A DNA stretch of 64,000 nucleotides from Streptomyces sp. NBC_00433 (GTDB lineage: Bacteria > Actinomycetota > Actinomycetes > Streptomycetales > Streptomycetaceae): positions 6,757,501 to 6,821,500 of the forward strand of contig CP107926.1 in the NCBI GenBank assembly GCA_036015235.1. The letters run 5' to 3'. The notes under the pieces are model-generated. The model was not told the DNA's origin and did no database searches. It worked only from the letters and a program-made list of their open reading frames with translations. A program made the position numbers and the translations under genes. Below are positions 1 through 8,188 of the stretch, piece by piece (positions within the stretch are counted from its first letter, which is position 1; every line of letters starts with the position of its first letter).

Positions 1-231
1 GGCGAGCATCACCGCGTTCTCGGCGTAGTTCTGGGCCATCGGCCGGTCCGGCAGCAGTGCGGCCATCGTCGCGTGGCCCTGCCTGCCGTGCACCACGCTC
101 AGGACGGCGGCCGGGTCCAGGCCCTGCCTGATCGCCCAGCGGGACCAGCAGCGCTCCACCACGGCGTCGGAGTCGACGAGCGTCCCGTCCATGTCGAGCA
201 GCAGGGCGCGGGCGGTGAACACGGACGGCAT
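1..231 (-). CDS. HAD-family hydrolase, N-terminal part (cut by window edge)
   Basis: Reading leftwards from an ATG at 231, the frame opens with a short beta strand followed by DMDGTLVDSD, the DxDGTLxDS motif I of haloacid dehalogenase-like phosphatases. The first Asp is the nucleophile of the family. About 77 residues are visible, covering motif I and the start of the helical cap, and the frame is open to the window edge. Family knowledge suggests a cytoplasmic sugar-phosphate or similar small-molecule phosphatase. The substrate cannot be told from this fragment. Confidence 0.85.
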   Translation of the reverse strand, partial: MPSVFTARALLLDMDGTLVDSDAVVERCWSRWAIRQGLDPAAVLSVVHGRQGHATMAALLPDRPMAQNYAENAVMLA

Positions 232-268
232 GGGGCTCCCTGGACTGGGCTCGGATCTACTCGGTGGC

Positions 269-298
269 CCCGCCCGCAGGTCAGGGTAAGCGGGCGGG
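269..298 (-). terminator. GC-rich hairpin between the HAD gene and its upstream neighbour
   Basis: A perfect 9-bp inverted repeat (CCCGCCCGC / GCGGGCGGG) with a 12-nt loop lies just past the stop of the leftward gene at 352-912. It is a plausible terminator for that gene. There is no U-tract, as is usual in Streptomyces. Confidence 0.55.
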
Positions 299-351
299 AC
301 CACTTTGTTTCTCGAACATACAAAACATTCGGGCAGTGCGCCACCCCCGCC

Positions 352-912
352 TCACGGCGACACGGTGAACTGCAGCAGACCCCAGGTGAAATGTGCCACC
401 ACCCGCTCACCGGTGCCGGGCGCGGTGACCGCGAGCCGGGCGCGGCTCGGCGCGTCCGCCGGCAGCGGCGTCGCCGGCGGGAAGGCGCGGGCCACGTCGT
501 CCACGACGCACGACCAGGGCGCCAGGTCCGCCACGCGGTCCAGCCGCGGGGCCGGTGCGCCGGGGGCGCGGACCAGCCACTCGTTCCACACCGCGCTGCC
601 CCCGGGAGCGCACAGCACCTCCCACCGCAGGTCCGGCCACAACGGCATCGGCCACATCAGCGCGCGGCACGTCAGGTCTCCGACCTGACGTGCGACCTCC
701 TGCTCGGGCGGGCCGAGCGCCAGCCGGTAGCCGCGCTCGCCCCCCGGGTACGTGCGGCTGTGCAGCCGCGCCTGCCATGCGCGGTGCGCTTCCCTCAGCT
801 CGGCGTGCGACGCCCCCGACGCGCGGAGCGCGTCGTCCACCAGTTCCGGATGGTGGTCGGCCATCCTGCGCAGCAGGACCAGTTGAAACTGGGGGATTCC
901 GAAGTGGGCCAC
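352..912 (-). CDS. Hypothetical protein, about 186 aa
   Basis: I do not recognise this family. The frame has strong actinomycete codon bias and encodes a soluble protein with no signal peptide or membrane segment. It starts with a helical stretch (IPQFQLVLLRRMADHHPELV), has a Trp/Pro-rich middle, and ends in a beta-rich segment. I chose the GTG at 912. The open frame continues upstream but soon loses coding character and approaches the left junction of the integrated element at about 1010, so the true start could lie slightly upstream. It is chromosomal and outside the element, and the hairpin at 269-298 follows it. Confidence 0.6.
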   Translation of the reverse strand: MAHFGIPQFQLVLLRRMADHHPELVDDALRASGASHAELREAHRAWQARLHSRTYPGGERGYRLALGPPEQEVARQVGDLTCRALMWPMPLWPDLRWEVLCAPGGSAVWNEWLVRAPGAPAPRLDRVADLAPWSCVVDDVARAFPPATPLPADAPSRARLAVTAPGTGERVVAHFTWGLLQFTVSP

Positions 913-999
913 CCCGGTGAGCTTACGTTCCCCCGGGGTGCCATGGCCGGTGGCCGCCCCTTGCGGCGGGCGGCCACCTTTCCCGCCGCCGTGGCTGCC

Positions 1000-1030
1000 C
1001 GCGCAGTTCCCCGGGGTGACTTCCGTAAAA
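1000..1030. other. Probable attL, left junction of the element
   Basis: The sequence changes here from chromosomal repeat (cgcgcagttcccc) to element-specific DNA (ggggtgacttccgtaaaac), about 40-50 bp before the integrase start. Serine-integrase attP sites usually lie directly upstream of int. The crossover probably falls within the C-run at 1008-1012. This is inferred from reconstructing attB and attP, not from a comparison with an empty site. Confidence 0.65.
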
Positions 1031-1062
1031 CGCACATGACGTGCGGGAACGGATGGCGGACC

Positions 1063-2685
1063 ATGGAAGGCATGTACACGACTGCGGACGGCGATGACGG
1101 CATGGGCCGTGTCGGCGTGCGCAGGGGCGGTAGGGGCAAGCGGTCGAGCGAGATTCCGGCGGGGCCGGTGTCGCCCTACGACGGGTGCGGCAAGTGCCTG
1201 GTTGCTGTGCGTCGGCTGAGCAGGAAGAAGGACGCCACGTCCTCGCCGGAGAAGCAGGCCGCTCACGATCTTGCGGCCGCCGCCGCAGTCGGCGGACACG
1301 TCATCGCGTGGGCCGACGACTGGGAGGTATCTGGAGCTACCGACCCGATGACGCGCCCGGGGCTTGGGCCGTGGCTGCGTGGCGAGATGGGACCGTACTC
1401 CGGGATCGTCGGTCCGAGCGTCGACCGGATCGGACGTAATCAGCGCGACGTGCTGAACACGGCCTACGCCGTAAACCAGCAGGATCGGCTACTGGTCACC
1501 TACGGGCATCAGGGACCGTGGGACTTAGGGGACCAGGCCGACGAGATGCGCCTGTCCATGGAGAGCTTCGGGGCTCAGATGGAGCTTCGAGCGATCGAGA
1601 AGCGCAACCGGGATGCGGCGGTCACGGCCCGCAAGCTGGGCAAGCCGAACAACGCCCCGCGATACGGCTACAGGTTCGTACGCAAGTCGCCCATGGGCCG
1701 GATCGACCATGTCGAGATCGACCCCGAGGCAGCAGCGGTTATCCGTGAGGTAGCACGGCGCATCCTCGCCGACAGCACGGGAACGATCACGCCCCACAGC
1801 GAGGCAGCGCGGCTGAACCGTGCCGGTGTGCTGTCGCCGAGCGACTACAAGGCCGTCCGGAACGGGCGCGAGCCCGAAGGCTCCCTGTGGTCGGCACGCG
1901 CGCTGATCCACATTTTGACGTCGGAGGGATCACTGGGTTTCCTCATGCACAAGGAGCGGCCCGTCTTGAACGAGGAGACCGGGCAGCCCATCCGCTTGTG
2001 CGAGGGTCTGTGGGACAGGCCCATGCACGATGCCTTGATGGCCAAGTGCCAGCCGAAGGCCAGGAGGAGCCCGGGTGCGCCCCGAGCCCCGAAGGGGGTC
2101 CGGTTGGCGTCGGGCCGTGGCACCTGCGGCGTCTGCGGATACCAGATCACTGTCGCCACCCGTCCCGATGGTCTCGGCTACCGGTGCAACGGCAAACGCA
2201 AGGGAGCCCGCGACTCCCAGGAGTGCAGGCCCGCCCCGTCGATCAAGCTGAGCATCTTGGACGCCGAACTCACGACGTGGTTCCTCGCCCGCTACGGGTC
2301 GGGGCAGATCATGCGCAAGGAGTACGACCCCGGGACCGGGTACGGCGTGCGGATTGCTGAGCTGAAAGCCGACCGCGCCCGGTTGCGGGCAGACCGCCTG
2401 GCAGGTCTGTACACCGACGACGATGACGCCGATTGGTATCGGGAGCAGTACGCGCGCATCGGCAGGGAGATCAAGGAGCTTCAGGCGCTTCCGGAGCGGC
2501 CGGCGGGAATGCGCATGATGCCGACCGGGAAGACCGTGGCCGAAGCGTGGGCAGAGGCCCCAGACGACGCAGCCCGCCGCGAGATGCTGGCCTCCTACGG
2601 AGTGGAATTCAAGCTGTACCCGGCGGGTGGGAAGCGGCTGGAGATCACCGGCATGGACCTCCACACCTTGGCCGCCGCCGCATAA
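1063..2685 (+). CDS. Large serine recombinase (site-specific integrase)
   Basis: The protein is about 540 aa from the ATG at 1063, and ATGs at 1036 and 1072 are alternatives. The N-terminal resolvase-type domain has RLSRKKDATSSPEKQ, where Ser53 is the likely nucleophile, and SVDRIGRN (about 119-126), the conserved SxDRxGRN segment. A recombinase domain follows, with R-YGYRF and the INRxGxxSP-like LNRAGVLSPSDY. Then come a zinc ribbon (CGVCGY ... C ... C, about residues 350-390) and a C-terminal coiled region. Length and domain order match phage/AICE large serine integrases. It would catalyse attP x attB recombination through a Ser-DNA intermediate. The Leu at 1525-1527 is a TTA codon, so translation may depend on bldA tRNA. 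Most classical AICEs carry a tyrosine integrase instead. Confidence 0.93.
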   Translation: MEGMYTTADGDDGMGRVGVRRGGRGKRSSEIPAGPVSPYDGCGKCLVAVRRLSRKKDATSSPEKQAAHDLAAAAAVGGHVIAWADDWEVSGATDPMTRPGLGPWLRGEMGPYSGIVGPSVDRIGRNQRDVLNTAYAVNQQDRLLVTYGHQGPWDLGDQADEMRLSMESFGAQMELRAIEKRNRDAAVTARKLGKPNNAPRYGYRFVRKSPMGRIDHVEIDPEAAAVIREVARRILADSTGTITPHSEAARLNRAGVLSPSDYKAVRNGREPEGSLWSARALIHILTSEGSLGFLMHKERPVLNEETGQPIRLCEGLWDRPMHDALMAKCQPKARRSPGAPRAPKGVRLASGRGTCGVCGYQITVATRPDGLGYRCNGKRKGARDSQECRPAPSIKLSILDAELTTWFLARYGSGQIMRKEYDPGTGYGVRIAELKADRARLRADRLAGLYTDDDDADWYREQYARIGREIKELQALPERPAGMRMMPTGKTVAEAWAEAPDDAARREMLASYGVEFKLYPAGGKRLEITGMDLHTLAAAA

Positions 2686-2695
2686 CCGGCACGCC

Positions 2696-2735
2696 ACGGC
2701 CGTCCCTCCGGCTAGCGCTCCCGGGGGACGGCCGT
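2696..2735. terminator. Bidirectional terminator between int and the convergent rdf operon
   Basis: A perfect 11-bp stem (ACGGCCGTCCC / GGGACGGCCGT) with an 18-nt loop sits between the integrase stop and the end of the leftward operon. It can serve both convergent transcripts. Confidence 0.75.
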
Positions 2736-2761
2736 ACTCCCCCCCAGCCGGTCAACCCTGC

Positions 2762-3211
2762 CTACTTCGCAGGCAGCAGCAGCAACGGCACCAGGTGCGC
2801 CGCGTACACCCCGGTATGCGTTTGGATCTCCACCCGCTTGATGATCAACTGCGCCCCGGTGTCCCGCCCACCCACCCCGGCCGCGCCGTCGTAGGAACCG
2901 AGGCGTGTGATCTCTGGGACGGTCCATGGCCAGGGGCAGAAGTCGAACCGGCCAAGGCCGGTACTGCCTTTCAAGCGGAACCCCACGCCGCTACCGGTAC
3001 GTTCCACCATCACCCTCACAGACTCCGCGTCCGTGACGACTTCCAGACCGCCACCGACCGCCCCTATAGGTCGGGGGGTCCCACCGAGAAGGCGCGCGAG
3101 CCCGTCAGCGACGCCGGGGTCGGGAGTCGTCACCCGCCAGGTCGGCAGCGCCTCATGCCACCCGTTGACAGTGCGCGTCGCGTGAAATTCGCCTGCCATC
3201 GGCTCAGTCAT
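2762..3211 (-). CDS. Probable recombination directionality factor, phiC31 gp3-like, compact
   Basis: This 149-aa protein starts at the ATG at 3211, overlapping the end of rep (the rep stop lies inside its first codons), so translation is probably coupled. Residues about 12-45 (F-ATRTVNGWHEALPTWRVTTPDPGVADGLARLLGGTP), LEVVTDAESVRV and FRLKGSTGLGRFDF match what I remember of the phiC31/phiBT1 Gp3 family pattern: VNGxPExLxxFRVTTxDPxVA..LLGGTP, LEVxTDxxxVxV, then LG-FxF and a W-containing segment. Phage Gp3 is larger, roughly 240 aa. This protein lacks the zinc-finger-like middle, so it would be a trimmed version. Its predicted role is to bind the serine integrase and switch it to attL x attR excision. 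The gene is at the 3' end of the rep/tra operon, so excision would be co-expressed with replication and transfer. The family call is from memory and needs a profile search. Confidence 0.65.
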   Translation of the reverse strand: MTEPMAGEFHATRTVNGWHEALPTWRVTTPDPGVADGLARLLGGTPRPIGAVGGGLEVVTDAESVRVMVERTGSGVGFRLKGSTGLGRFDFCPWPWTVPEITRLGSYDGAAGVGGRDTGAQLIIKRVEIQTHTGVYAAHLVPLLLLPAK

Positions 3212-4649
3212 CGGGCCGCCCAGAACCTGACAGCAGCAGCCGGTGCAGGCCCCGTAGGTCCGCCAGGTCGGCCGCGATCCCGCGGGCAATCTCCGCTTCC
3301 CCCACTGTGTGACCAGCGCCGACGTACCGCCAGGCAGCAGAGATCACCACACCGTCGGCGCTCTGCTCATCCGGTACCGGCCCGGCTCGGTAGGCGGCAC
3401 GGGCATCCCGCAGTGCGATGTACGTCGTGGAGTACCGGCGGGACTTGGTCAGGCAGTGCCCCCGATAGCCGAGGGTGTGTGCCCAGGCCCACAGCCGGAG
3501 GTGTTCCAGTTCCGGGAGCCCGCCGAGATGCCAGCACATCCCCATCAGCGCGCGCAGATGCCCCGAGACCACCGCCGCAGTGATCGCACCCAGCGACCTG
3601 ACCCGGTGATCGAGCCCGCCCGCATCCCCGACGCTCTTGGATACGTACTTGGCCACATATGCGGCCACCGCCTCATCTGTCAGCGCCCCGGCATCGCCGA
3701 AGGCCCGTACAGGATGCACATCGAGCTGAGCACCCCACCCGAAGACGTATTCGCCCAGCGCCGCACTCGGCTCCAGGCGCACCCGCACCGCAGTCACGGC
3801 GCGGTGTACCGCGTCGGCGAGAAGGTCCGCTGTCGCCCACGCAGGCGGAGGCGTATCGGGACCGGTCGGGCCGTCGAGCCGGACCACCGCATGGAAGTGG
3901 ACCGCGCCCCGGCGCTGATACTCCGCGACCTTCGCGAAGCTCACACGAAGATGCGCCCCGAGCCGCGTCTGTGTGATCCCAGCCGCGGTGGCGAGTTGCC
4001 GCCGAATCGCGCGTGTGGTCCGGTTCCACAGCTCCCCGGCATGCGCGTGCCACAGAACATGCGAGGCATAGTCGTAACACTGCGGGCACAGCGGCAGACC
4101 AATGTTCCGGTCGCCCTCGCCGTGCACTGCCAGGCAGCCCAGCGGACGCCCGTGCTCGCACTCGCCGCCCTCACGCCGGGGGCGGCAGCGATCTGGCCCC
4201 ACCCGGTGTACCGGCCCGAAAGGCGGGGCCGTCACCGTGACGAACAAGCGCGGGTGGTCGGCGACCTCCGGGGGCACGCTCTTGCCGCCCAGCAGCCCGG
4301 CACGCACCAGGTGGAAGGTGTCCCCGGAATGCTCACGGGAACACGGCGCACACACCGAGGCCCTGCGGTTGCGGCACCGCACCGCCAGCCGCCCGCCCGG
4401 CTCACCACGGGTGCTGTAGTGCTTGAGCACCAGGCCCGTGGAAGGGTCAGCAGTCGTGGTGTACCCGGACAGGTACACCGGGCGGGCACACCCCCCGGTC
4501 GCCCGGATCTGCTCCCGCCACCGCGGGTAGCCCGGCTCCTTGACCAGTCGGATCAGGTCTCGTTCGGTCTCGCTCAGATGCCGCAGGCGCCCCGCCAGAT
4601 CCAGAGCGGAGCGCCGTGCAGCACCGTCGTACAGGGTCGCAGCAGCCAT
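3204..4649 (-). CDS. RepSA-like rolling-circle replication initiator
   Basis: The protein is 481 aa from the ATG at 4649. It has FVTVTAP (about 136-142, motif-1-like), HFHAVVRLD (about 251-259, the metal-binding HxH motif 2) and YVAKYVSKS (about 331-339, the catalytic Tyr motif 3 with its Lys), in the order found in HUH rolling-circle Reps. Cysteine pairs CAPC (about 100-103) and CPQC (188-191) suggest zinc-binding segments like those in pSAM2 RepSA relatives. It would nick the element origin after excision to start rolling-circle replication. The next gene (rdf) overlaps its 3' end. There is a 115-bp gap upstream, so an internal promoter is possible. Confidence 0.9.
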   Translation of the reverse strand: MAAATLYDGAARRSALDLAGRLRHLSETERDLIRLVKEPGYPRWREQIRATGGCARPVYLSGYTTTADPSTGLVLKHYSTRGEPGGRLAVRCRNRRASVCAPCSREHSGDTFHLVRAGLLGGKSVPPEVADHPRLFVTVTAPPFGPVHRVGPDRCRPRREGGECEHGRPLGCLAVHGEGDRNIGLPLCPQCYDYASHVLWHAHAGELWNRTTRAIRRQLATAAGITQTRLGAHLRVSFAKVAEYQRRGAVHFHAVVRLDGPTGPDTPPPAWATADLLADAVHRAVTAVRVRLEPSAALGEYVFGWGAQLDVHPVRAFGDAGALTDEAVAAYVAKYVSKSVGDAGGLDHRVRSLGAITAAVVSGHLRALMGMCWHLGGLPELEHLRLWAWAHTLGYRGHCLTKSRRYSTTYIALRDARAAYRAGPVPDEQSADGVVISAAWRYVGAGHTVGEAEIARGIAADLADLRGLHRLLLSGSGRPDD

Positions 4650-4764
4650 GGGGAGGTGACCTTTCGCGCCGAAGTGACAAGGCGGTCGGAACTCGCATGG
4701 ACGTGCTCCCTTCAAGGTGTGTTGAGCTGCGTTGATTACAGAAGTAGCGAGCCGGCGGAAACGG

Positions 4765-4899
4765 TCAGTGACGACGGTTGCGGGGCCGGGGGTTGCGACG
4801 CCGCATGACACGACGGCAGTACCGGCACCGCAGCAGACGCCCCCCAGGACCCCGCTTCCGCTCCCGCCCACACCGCGGGCAACGCGGCTGATCCTTCAC
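4765..4899 (-). CDS. Small zinc-ribbon-like basic protein, 44 aa
   Basis: A GTG at 4899, preceded by a strong RBS (ggggggttgct), opens a 44-codon frame encoding CPRCGRERKR ... LLRCRYCRR followed by an Arg-rich tail. The two CxxC pairs could hold one zinc ion, and the basic tail suggests nucleic acid binding. It begins 13 bp after the stop of the small membrane gene and lies between the tra and rep genes. Such tiny plasmid ORFs are common in Streptomyces elements and their function is unknown to me. Confidence 0.65.
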   Translation of the reverse strand: MKDQPRCPRCGRERKRGPGGRLLRCRYCRRVMRRRNPRPRNRRH

Positions 4900-4912
4900 A
4901 GCAACCCCCCGG

Positions 4913-5095
4913 TCACAGATGAGAGAAGAGGGACTGAGACACGCTCAGCACCAGATACGAAGCTGGCGACAGGGCCGTGTAGTAGCCGAAGAGGTAGATG
5001 ATCGCCGCCTGCCACCACGGCACCTCACGACTGCGGACCACCAACACCGTGACCACCCCGAGGACGAACACCACGGAGAACGTGCCGCCCTCCAT
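4913..5095 (-). CDS. Small two-helix membrane protein, Spd-like
   Basis: This 60-aa protein starts at an ATG that overlaps the traB-like stop (TGATG), so it is translationally coupled. Two hydrophobic stretches (SVVFVLGVVTVLVV and AAIIYLFGYYTALSPASYLVL) flank a short charged loop with RSREVPWW. Small membrane proteins directly after tra in Streptomyces plasmids are usually spread (Spd) proteins needed for intramycelial distribution. That role is inferred from position and topology, not from clear homology. Confidence 0.7.
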   Translation of the reverse strand: MEGGTFSVVFVLGVVTVLVVRSREVPWWQAAIIYLFGYYTALSPASYLVLSVSQSLFSHL

Positions 5096-6435
5096 CACGC
5101 CGCCCCCCGCGCGCCCTCGACCGCGTGAACAAGCCCCGGCAGCGCCGGAGTGATCTTCGCGAACGTGTGCGCCGTCTGACGCGACTGATCGGCACTGGTG
5201 TACGTAGAACGCGCCCGAACCCACGACCCGCCGTCAGTGATCACCGCAACGCCCTGCTCGGTCTCGGTGATCGACTGGGCCACCGCCACGGCATCCGGCG
5301 CCAGATCACCCAGCACCATCAACGCCGTCTCCGGGTCATTCACCCGGTGGCAGATCCGTCCCCCGAGCTGAGCCCGCAGCGCCGTCACACCCTGACCCAG
5401 CTCCGACCCGAAGCGCTGACCCGCGACGATCAGATGCACCCCCAGCGCCGCCCCGAGCTGAGCCAGCCGCAACAGCGCCATCGAACACTCCGCCGCCTGC
5501 TGCCTGCCCTCCCGACTGCCGTCCGTCAGATACAACTCAGCGATCTCGTCGACCAGGAGCACCACCGGCACAGGCCGTACGTCCTCCGGCAGCTCCCACA
5601 CCGACCGGGCGCCACCGCCCTGACACACCGCCATCCGCGCTTCCATCTCCGCCACCAGCGCCCCCAGCAGAGCCACCGCTTCCTTCGCGGTGCACGCCAG
5701 CGCCGACAGCCGCGGGCCGAACAACGACAACTCCATGCCGCCCTTGCAGTCGATCCCCACCAACGCCACCGGCTGCGGAGCCAACCCGAACACCAGCGCC
5801 GCCATCAGCACCGACTTGCCCGACCGAGTCGCCCCGATCACCAACCAGTGAGGCACCGCCCGAAAATCGATCCGCCACGGACCGCCCTCTTCCGTCCGGC
5901 CCACCACCGCCGACAGCAACCGCGCAGGCCTGCCACCCAGGCCGCCGCCCGCACGAAGCAGAGGATCAGCAGCCGTCACCGTCGCAACGACCCAGCCCCG
6001 CCGCGGCGAGGCCACCCGCACCCCGAACGCATGCCAGGCATGAGCCATCGCCTCAGCCGCCGCCAGGAAATCCGCCGGCGTCTGACCCGGACGCATCCGG
6101 ATACGCACCCGCAACCCCAACGGCGTCGGCTGCGGCACCCCCAACCGCGGAATCCCCGGACGCAACTCCCGGCCCGCCACGACCACAGCGCCGCCGAGCA
6201 CCGCGCGATTCGACCGCTTGGTCACCGTGAGCCCGGACTCCACACACAGCGACCGCCACGTGAAGACCATCCGGAAGGCCATCACCGGAAACCCGGTCAC
6301 ATACCAGCGCAGCCCCGAGTCATCCAGCCGCCGCAACCAACCCGGACCCCGCCCCGGCAGCCGGCCAAGCAGATCCGGACGCACCATAAGAGCGACCAGA
6401 CCCGCCACGACCAGCCAGAACAGCACCGTCCGCAT
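5095..6435 (-). CDS. TraB/FtsK-SpoIIIE-like DNA translocase
   Basis: This 446-aa protein has one or two N-terminal membrane segments (about residues 1-20, and a hydrophobic stretch near 50-60). A RecA-like motor follows, with Walker A GATRSGKS, the segment VALVGIDCKGGMEL and Walker B VVLLVDEIAEL. The FtsK-type motifs and small size match the Streptomyces conjugative pumps (TraSA, TraB, KilA), which move double-stranded DNA between hyphae using a cis site (clt) without a relaxase. Start and stop both overlap neighbours in TGATG junctions, placing it centrally in the leftward operon. It is smaller than phage-like FtsK homologues and lacks a recognisable gamma domain. Confidence 0.92.
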   Translation of the reverse strand: MRTVLFWLVVAGLVALMVRPDLLGRLPGRGPGWLRRLDDSGLRWYVTGFPVMAFRMVFTWRSLCVESGLTVTKRSNRAVLGGAVVVAGRELRPGIPRLGVPQPTPLGLRVRIRMRPGQTPADFLAAAEAMAHAWHAFGVRVASPRRGWVVATVTAADPLLRAGGGLGGRPARLLSAVVGRTEEGGPWRIDFRAVPHWLVIGATRSGKSVLMAALVFGLAPQPVALVGIDCKGGMELSLFGPRLSALACTAKEAVALLGALVAEMEARMAVCQGGGARSVWELPEDVRPVPVVLLVDEIAELYLTDGSREGRQQAAECSMALLRLAQLGAALGVHLIVAGQRFGSELGQGVTALRAQLGGRICHRVNDPETALMVLGDLAPDAVAVAQSITETEQGVAVITDGGSWVRARSTYTSADQSRQTAHTFAKITPALPGLVHAVEGARGAA

Positions 6436-6881
6436 CAGCGCACACCCCCACCGGTCACACCCGGATCACGCGGCGGACCCGAAGCCCGCACCCCACGCCC
6501 GACCCGCCCCGGCCCCCGGTCCTCAGCACCCAGCACCAGCCGGGCACGAAGCGCAGCCGCCCGACCGTGCCGGTCCACCAGCCGCAGCATCACCGGAACG
6601 AACTCACCATCCGGCGGGATCACTTCCAGCAGCAGCCCCGCACCGGTCAGCGCATCCAGATCACGACCCAACCGATCCAGCTCCGAGCGCACCTCACCAG
6701 TCGGGAGCCGATCCGCCCCATCGCCGGTCTCCGCCAGGAACGCCGCGATCACCGCAGCCTCTTCGCACTCCCGCACGACCTGGGCAAGCGCCACCTGACG
6801 CACCCCCGGATCAAGCCGACCCCCGGCCAGATCACCCAGCCGCGTCAGCCGCTCCATCAGATCCAGCCACGAAGCAGCCAT
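6435..6881 (-). CDS. Hypothetical protein in the transfer operon, 148 aa
   Basis: I do not recognise this family. It is a soluble, helix-rich protein (MAASWLDLMERLTRLGDLAGG ...) with a charged middle and a Gly/Arg/Pro-rich C-terminal tail. ATG and stop overlap the neighbouring genes by TGATG on both sides, so it is translated with the traB-like gene and probably helps transfer or its control. Confidence 0.7.
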   Translation of the reverse strand: MAASWLDLMERLTRLGDLAGGRLDPGVRQVALAQVVRECEEAAVIAAFLAETGDGADRLPTGEVRSELDRLGRDLDALTGAGLLLEVIPPDGEFVPVMLRLVDRHGRAAALRARLVLGAEDRGPGRVGRGVRASGPPRDPGVTGGGVR

Positions 6882-7246
6882 CAGCCCTCACCCCCCGCAG
6901 GCTTCCTCGCCGCGGGCGCAGGCGCTCCCTGACCCGGAGCCGGGGCAATCGCCGTCGCCCGAAAGCTCGTCCCGGACCGGTCGCCCATCTGCCACTGCAC
7001 GGCGGTCAGATCCGTGACCACCACCCGCATACCCTCAGCGATCCCCTGCGGCTGACCAGGCACCGCCACCTCGATCGTGTCGGTCTTACGCCCCTCCGCC
7101 TGCCGGACCGCCACCCCCACCAGATAGATCGTCTTGCCCTCCCGATCCACCCGGATCTGCCCCGTCTCCGGATTCACCCGGGGCTCAGGACCCACCACAC
7201 ACAAGATCGCCCCCAAGCGGGACGTATCCACCGGAATCGTCTGCAC
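6881..7246 (-). CDS. Conserved plasmid/AICE-associated protein, 121 aa
   Basis: This is the first gene of the leftward operon. The GTG at 7246 is preferred because a strong RBS (aaggtgggg) precedes it. An in-frame ATG at 7303 lies inside the operator region. The protein starts IPVDTSRLGAILC, has NPETGQIRVDREGKTIYLVGVAV, and continues with an EVAVPG-type strand-rich segment, then a Pro/Ala-rich tail. It resembles conserved actinomycete plasmid proteins beside tra genes, possibly OB-fold-like. The function is not known to me. The stop overlaps the next start (TGATG). Confidence 0.7.
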   Translation of the reverse strand: MQTIPVDTSRLGAILCVVGPEPRVNPETGQIRVDREGKTIYLVGVAVRQAEGRKTDTIEVAVPGQPQGIAEGMRVVVTDLTAVQWQMGDRSGTSFRATAIAPAPGQGAPAPAARKPAGGEG

Positions 7247-7276
7247 TAGCCCCACCTTTACGGTTCCCGACAGCCA

Positions 7277-7365
7277 CCAGACCTCATGTCTGGTTAGGTA
7301 CATGTCGTAACAGGTTGAGAGTGCAATGCCTTGACCTGATCCGGCAAGTGCTTATCCTGACAACT
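7277..7365. promoter_or_regulatory. Divergent promoter/operator region of the GntR repressor and the transfer operon
   Basis: Two 16-bp sites of the form (A)CTTGT-CCTA-ACAGGT lie here: ACATGTCGTAACAGGT at 7300-7315 and GCTTATCCTGACAACT at 7350-7365, their starts 50 bp apart. Similar sites recur at 14581-14648. A separate perfect palindrome, CCAGAC-5 nt-GTCTGG, covers 17 bp at 7277-7293. Position between a GntR gene and the operon it should control suggests KorSA-type operators. Which motif the repressor binds is inference. Confidence 0.5.
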
Positions 7366-7428
7366 GACGAACTGCTGCTAGCACACACCACTGACATTCC
7401 GTACGGGGAAGCCGGGAGGCCAGGCGCA

Positions 7429-8187
7429 ATGGCAGACGAGACGATGCAACCGCAGTACCTATATGCCCAGGTCGCCGCGAGGCTGGCCGAGGAGATCGTC
7501 AGCGGCGTTCACCCGCCGGGCAGTCTGATGCCCTCCGAGTCGGCGATCATGGAACGCTACGGCATCAGCCGCGTCACCGCCCGCGCCGCCATCGCCGAAC
7601 TGCGGACCATGGGCCTGATCGAAAGCAAGCGCGGCAAAGGATCAATCGTCCGCGAAGAGACCGCCACAGCCACCCTGGACCAGACCATCACCCGCCGGGG
7701 CAAGAACTTCGCCACCTACGGGCAGTACACCACCGCCGAGGACCCCCACGTCACCCGCACACACCTCAGCGGCACCGAAGCAGACCTGCTCAAACTCCCC
7801 GACGACGCCGCCTTCGCCATCGACCGCCTACTCACCGACTCCGCCACCGGCCGGGCACACCACCGGACACTCATCCCATTCGCCACCGCCGACCAATACC
7901 CCGAACTTGCCGAGAACCCCACGCTCGACCCCGCCGCGATATACGGCCTACTCACCGCCGCAGGCCAGACACTCACCTGGCAGGAATACACCACCGCCCG
8001 CCCCGCACTCCCCGACGACCGCACCAGCCTCGCCGGAGACGGCTCCTGGCTCCTCGTCAACCACCGCATCACCCACGGCACCGACGACCAGCCACTCATC
8101 CTCGAAACCCTCACCGCCAGCGCCGACCGCACCCGCCTGACCCGCCACGTCACCGCGCAACGGACACCCGTTGGCAAAGCGAACTAG
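7429..8187 (+). CDS. GntR/HutC-family transcriptional repressor, KorSA-like
   Basis: This 252-aa protein starts at the ATG at 7429, with RBS gggagg. The N-terminal winged helix is clear: VAARLAEEIVSGVHPPGSLMPSESAIMERYGISRVTARAAIAELRTMGLIESKRGKGSIV, about residues 12-72. The rest is a UTRA-type ligand domain. In pSAM2-type elements the divergent GntR protein KorSA silences transfer and replication, and this gene has the same place and orientation. An IS481 copy is inserted precisely in its stop codon. The TAG is recreated by the target duplication, so the protein is intact but its downstream DNA is displaced by 1.07 kb. Confidence 0.9.
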   Translation: MADETMQPQYLYAQVAARLAEEIVSGVHPPGSLMPSESAIMERYGISRVTARAAIAELRTMGLIESKRGKGSIVREETATATLDQTITRRGKNFATYGQYTTAEDPHVTRTHLSGTEADLLKLPDDAAFAIDRLLTDSATGRAHHRTLIPFATADQYPELAENPTLDPAAIYGLLTAAGQTLTWQEYTTARPALPDDRTSLAGDGSWLLVNHRITHGTDDQPLILETLTASADRTRLTRHVTAQRTPVGKAN

Positions 8188-8188
8188 G

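Noticed and set aside
900..1062. tRNA-gene attachment site for the element
   Set aside because: No cloverleaf or tRNA 3' end is found at either junction. The flanks instead match an interspersed repeat, in line with a serine integrase.
73..1062. In-frame 330-codon upstream extension of the integrase
   Set aside because: It runs antisense to the HAD and hypothetical genes and across the element boundary, and it has no integrase homology.
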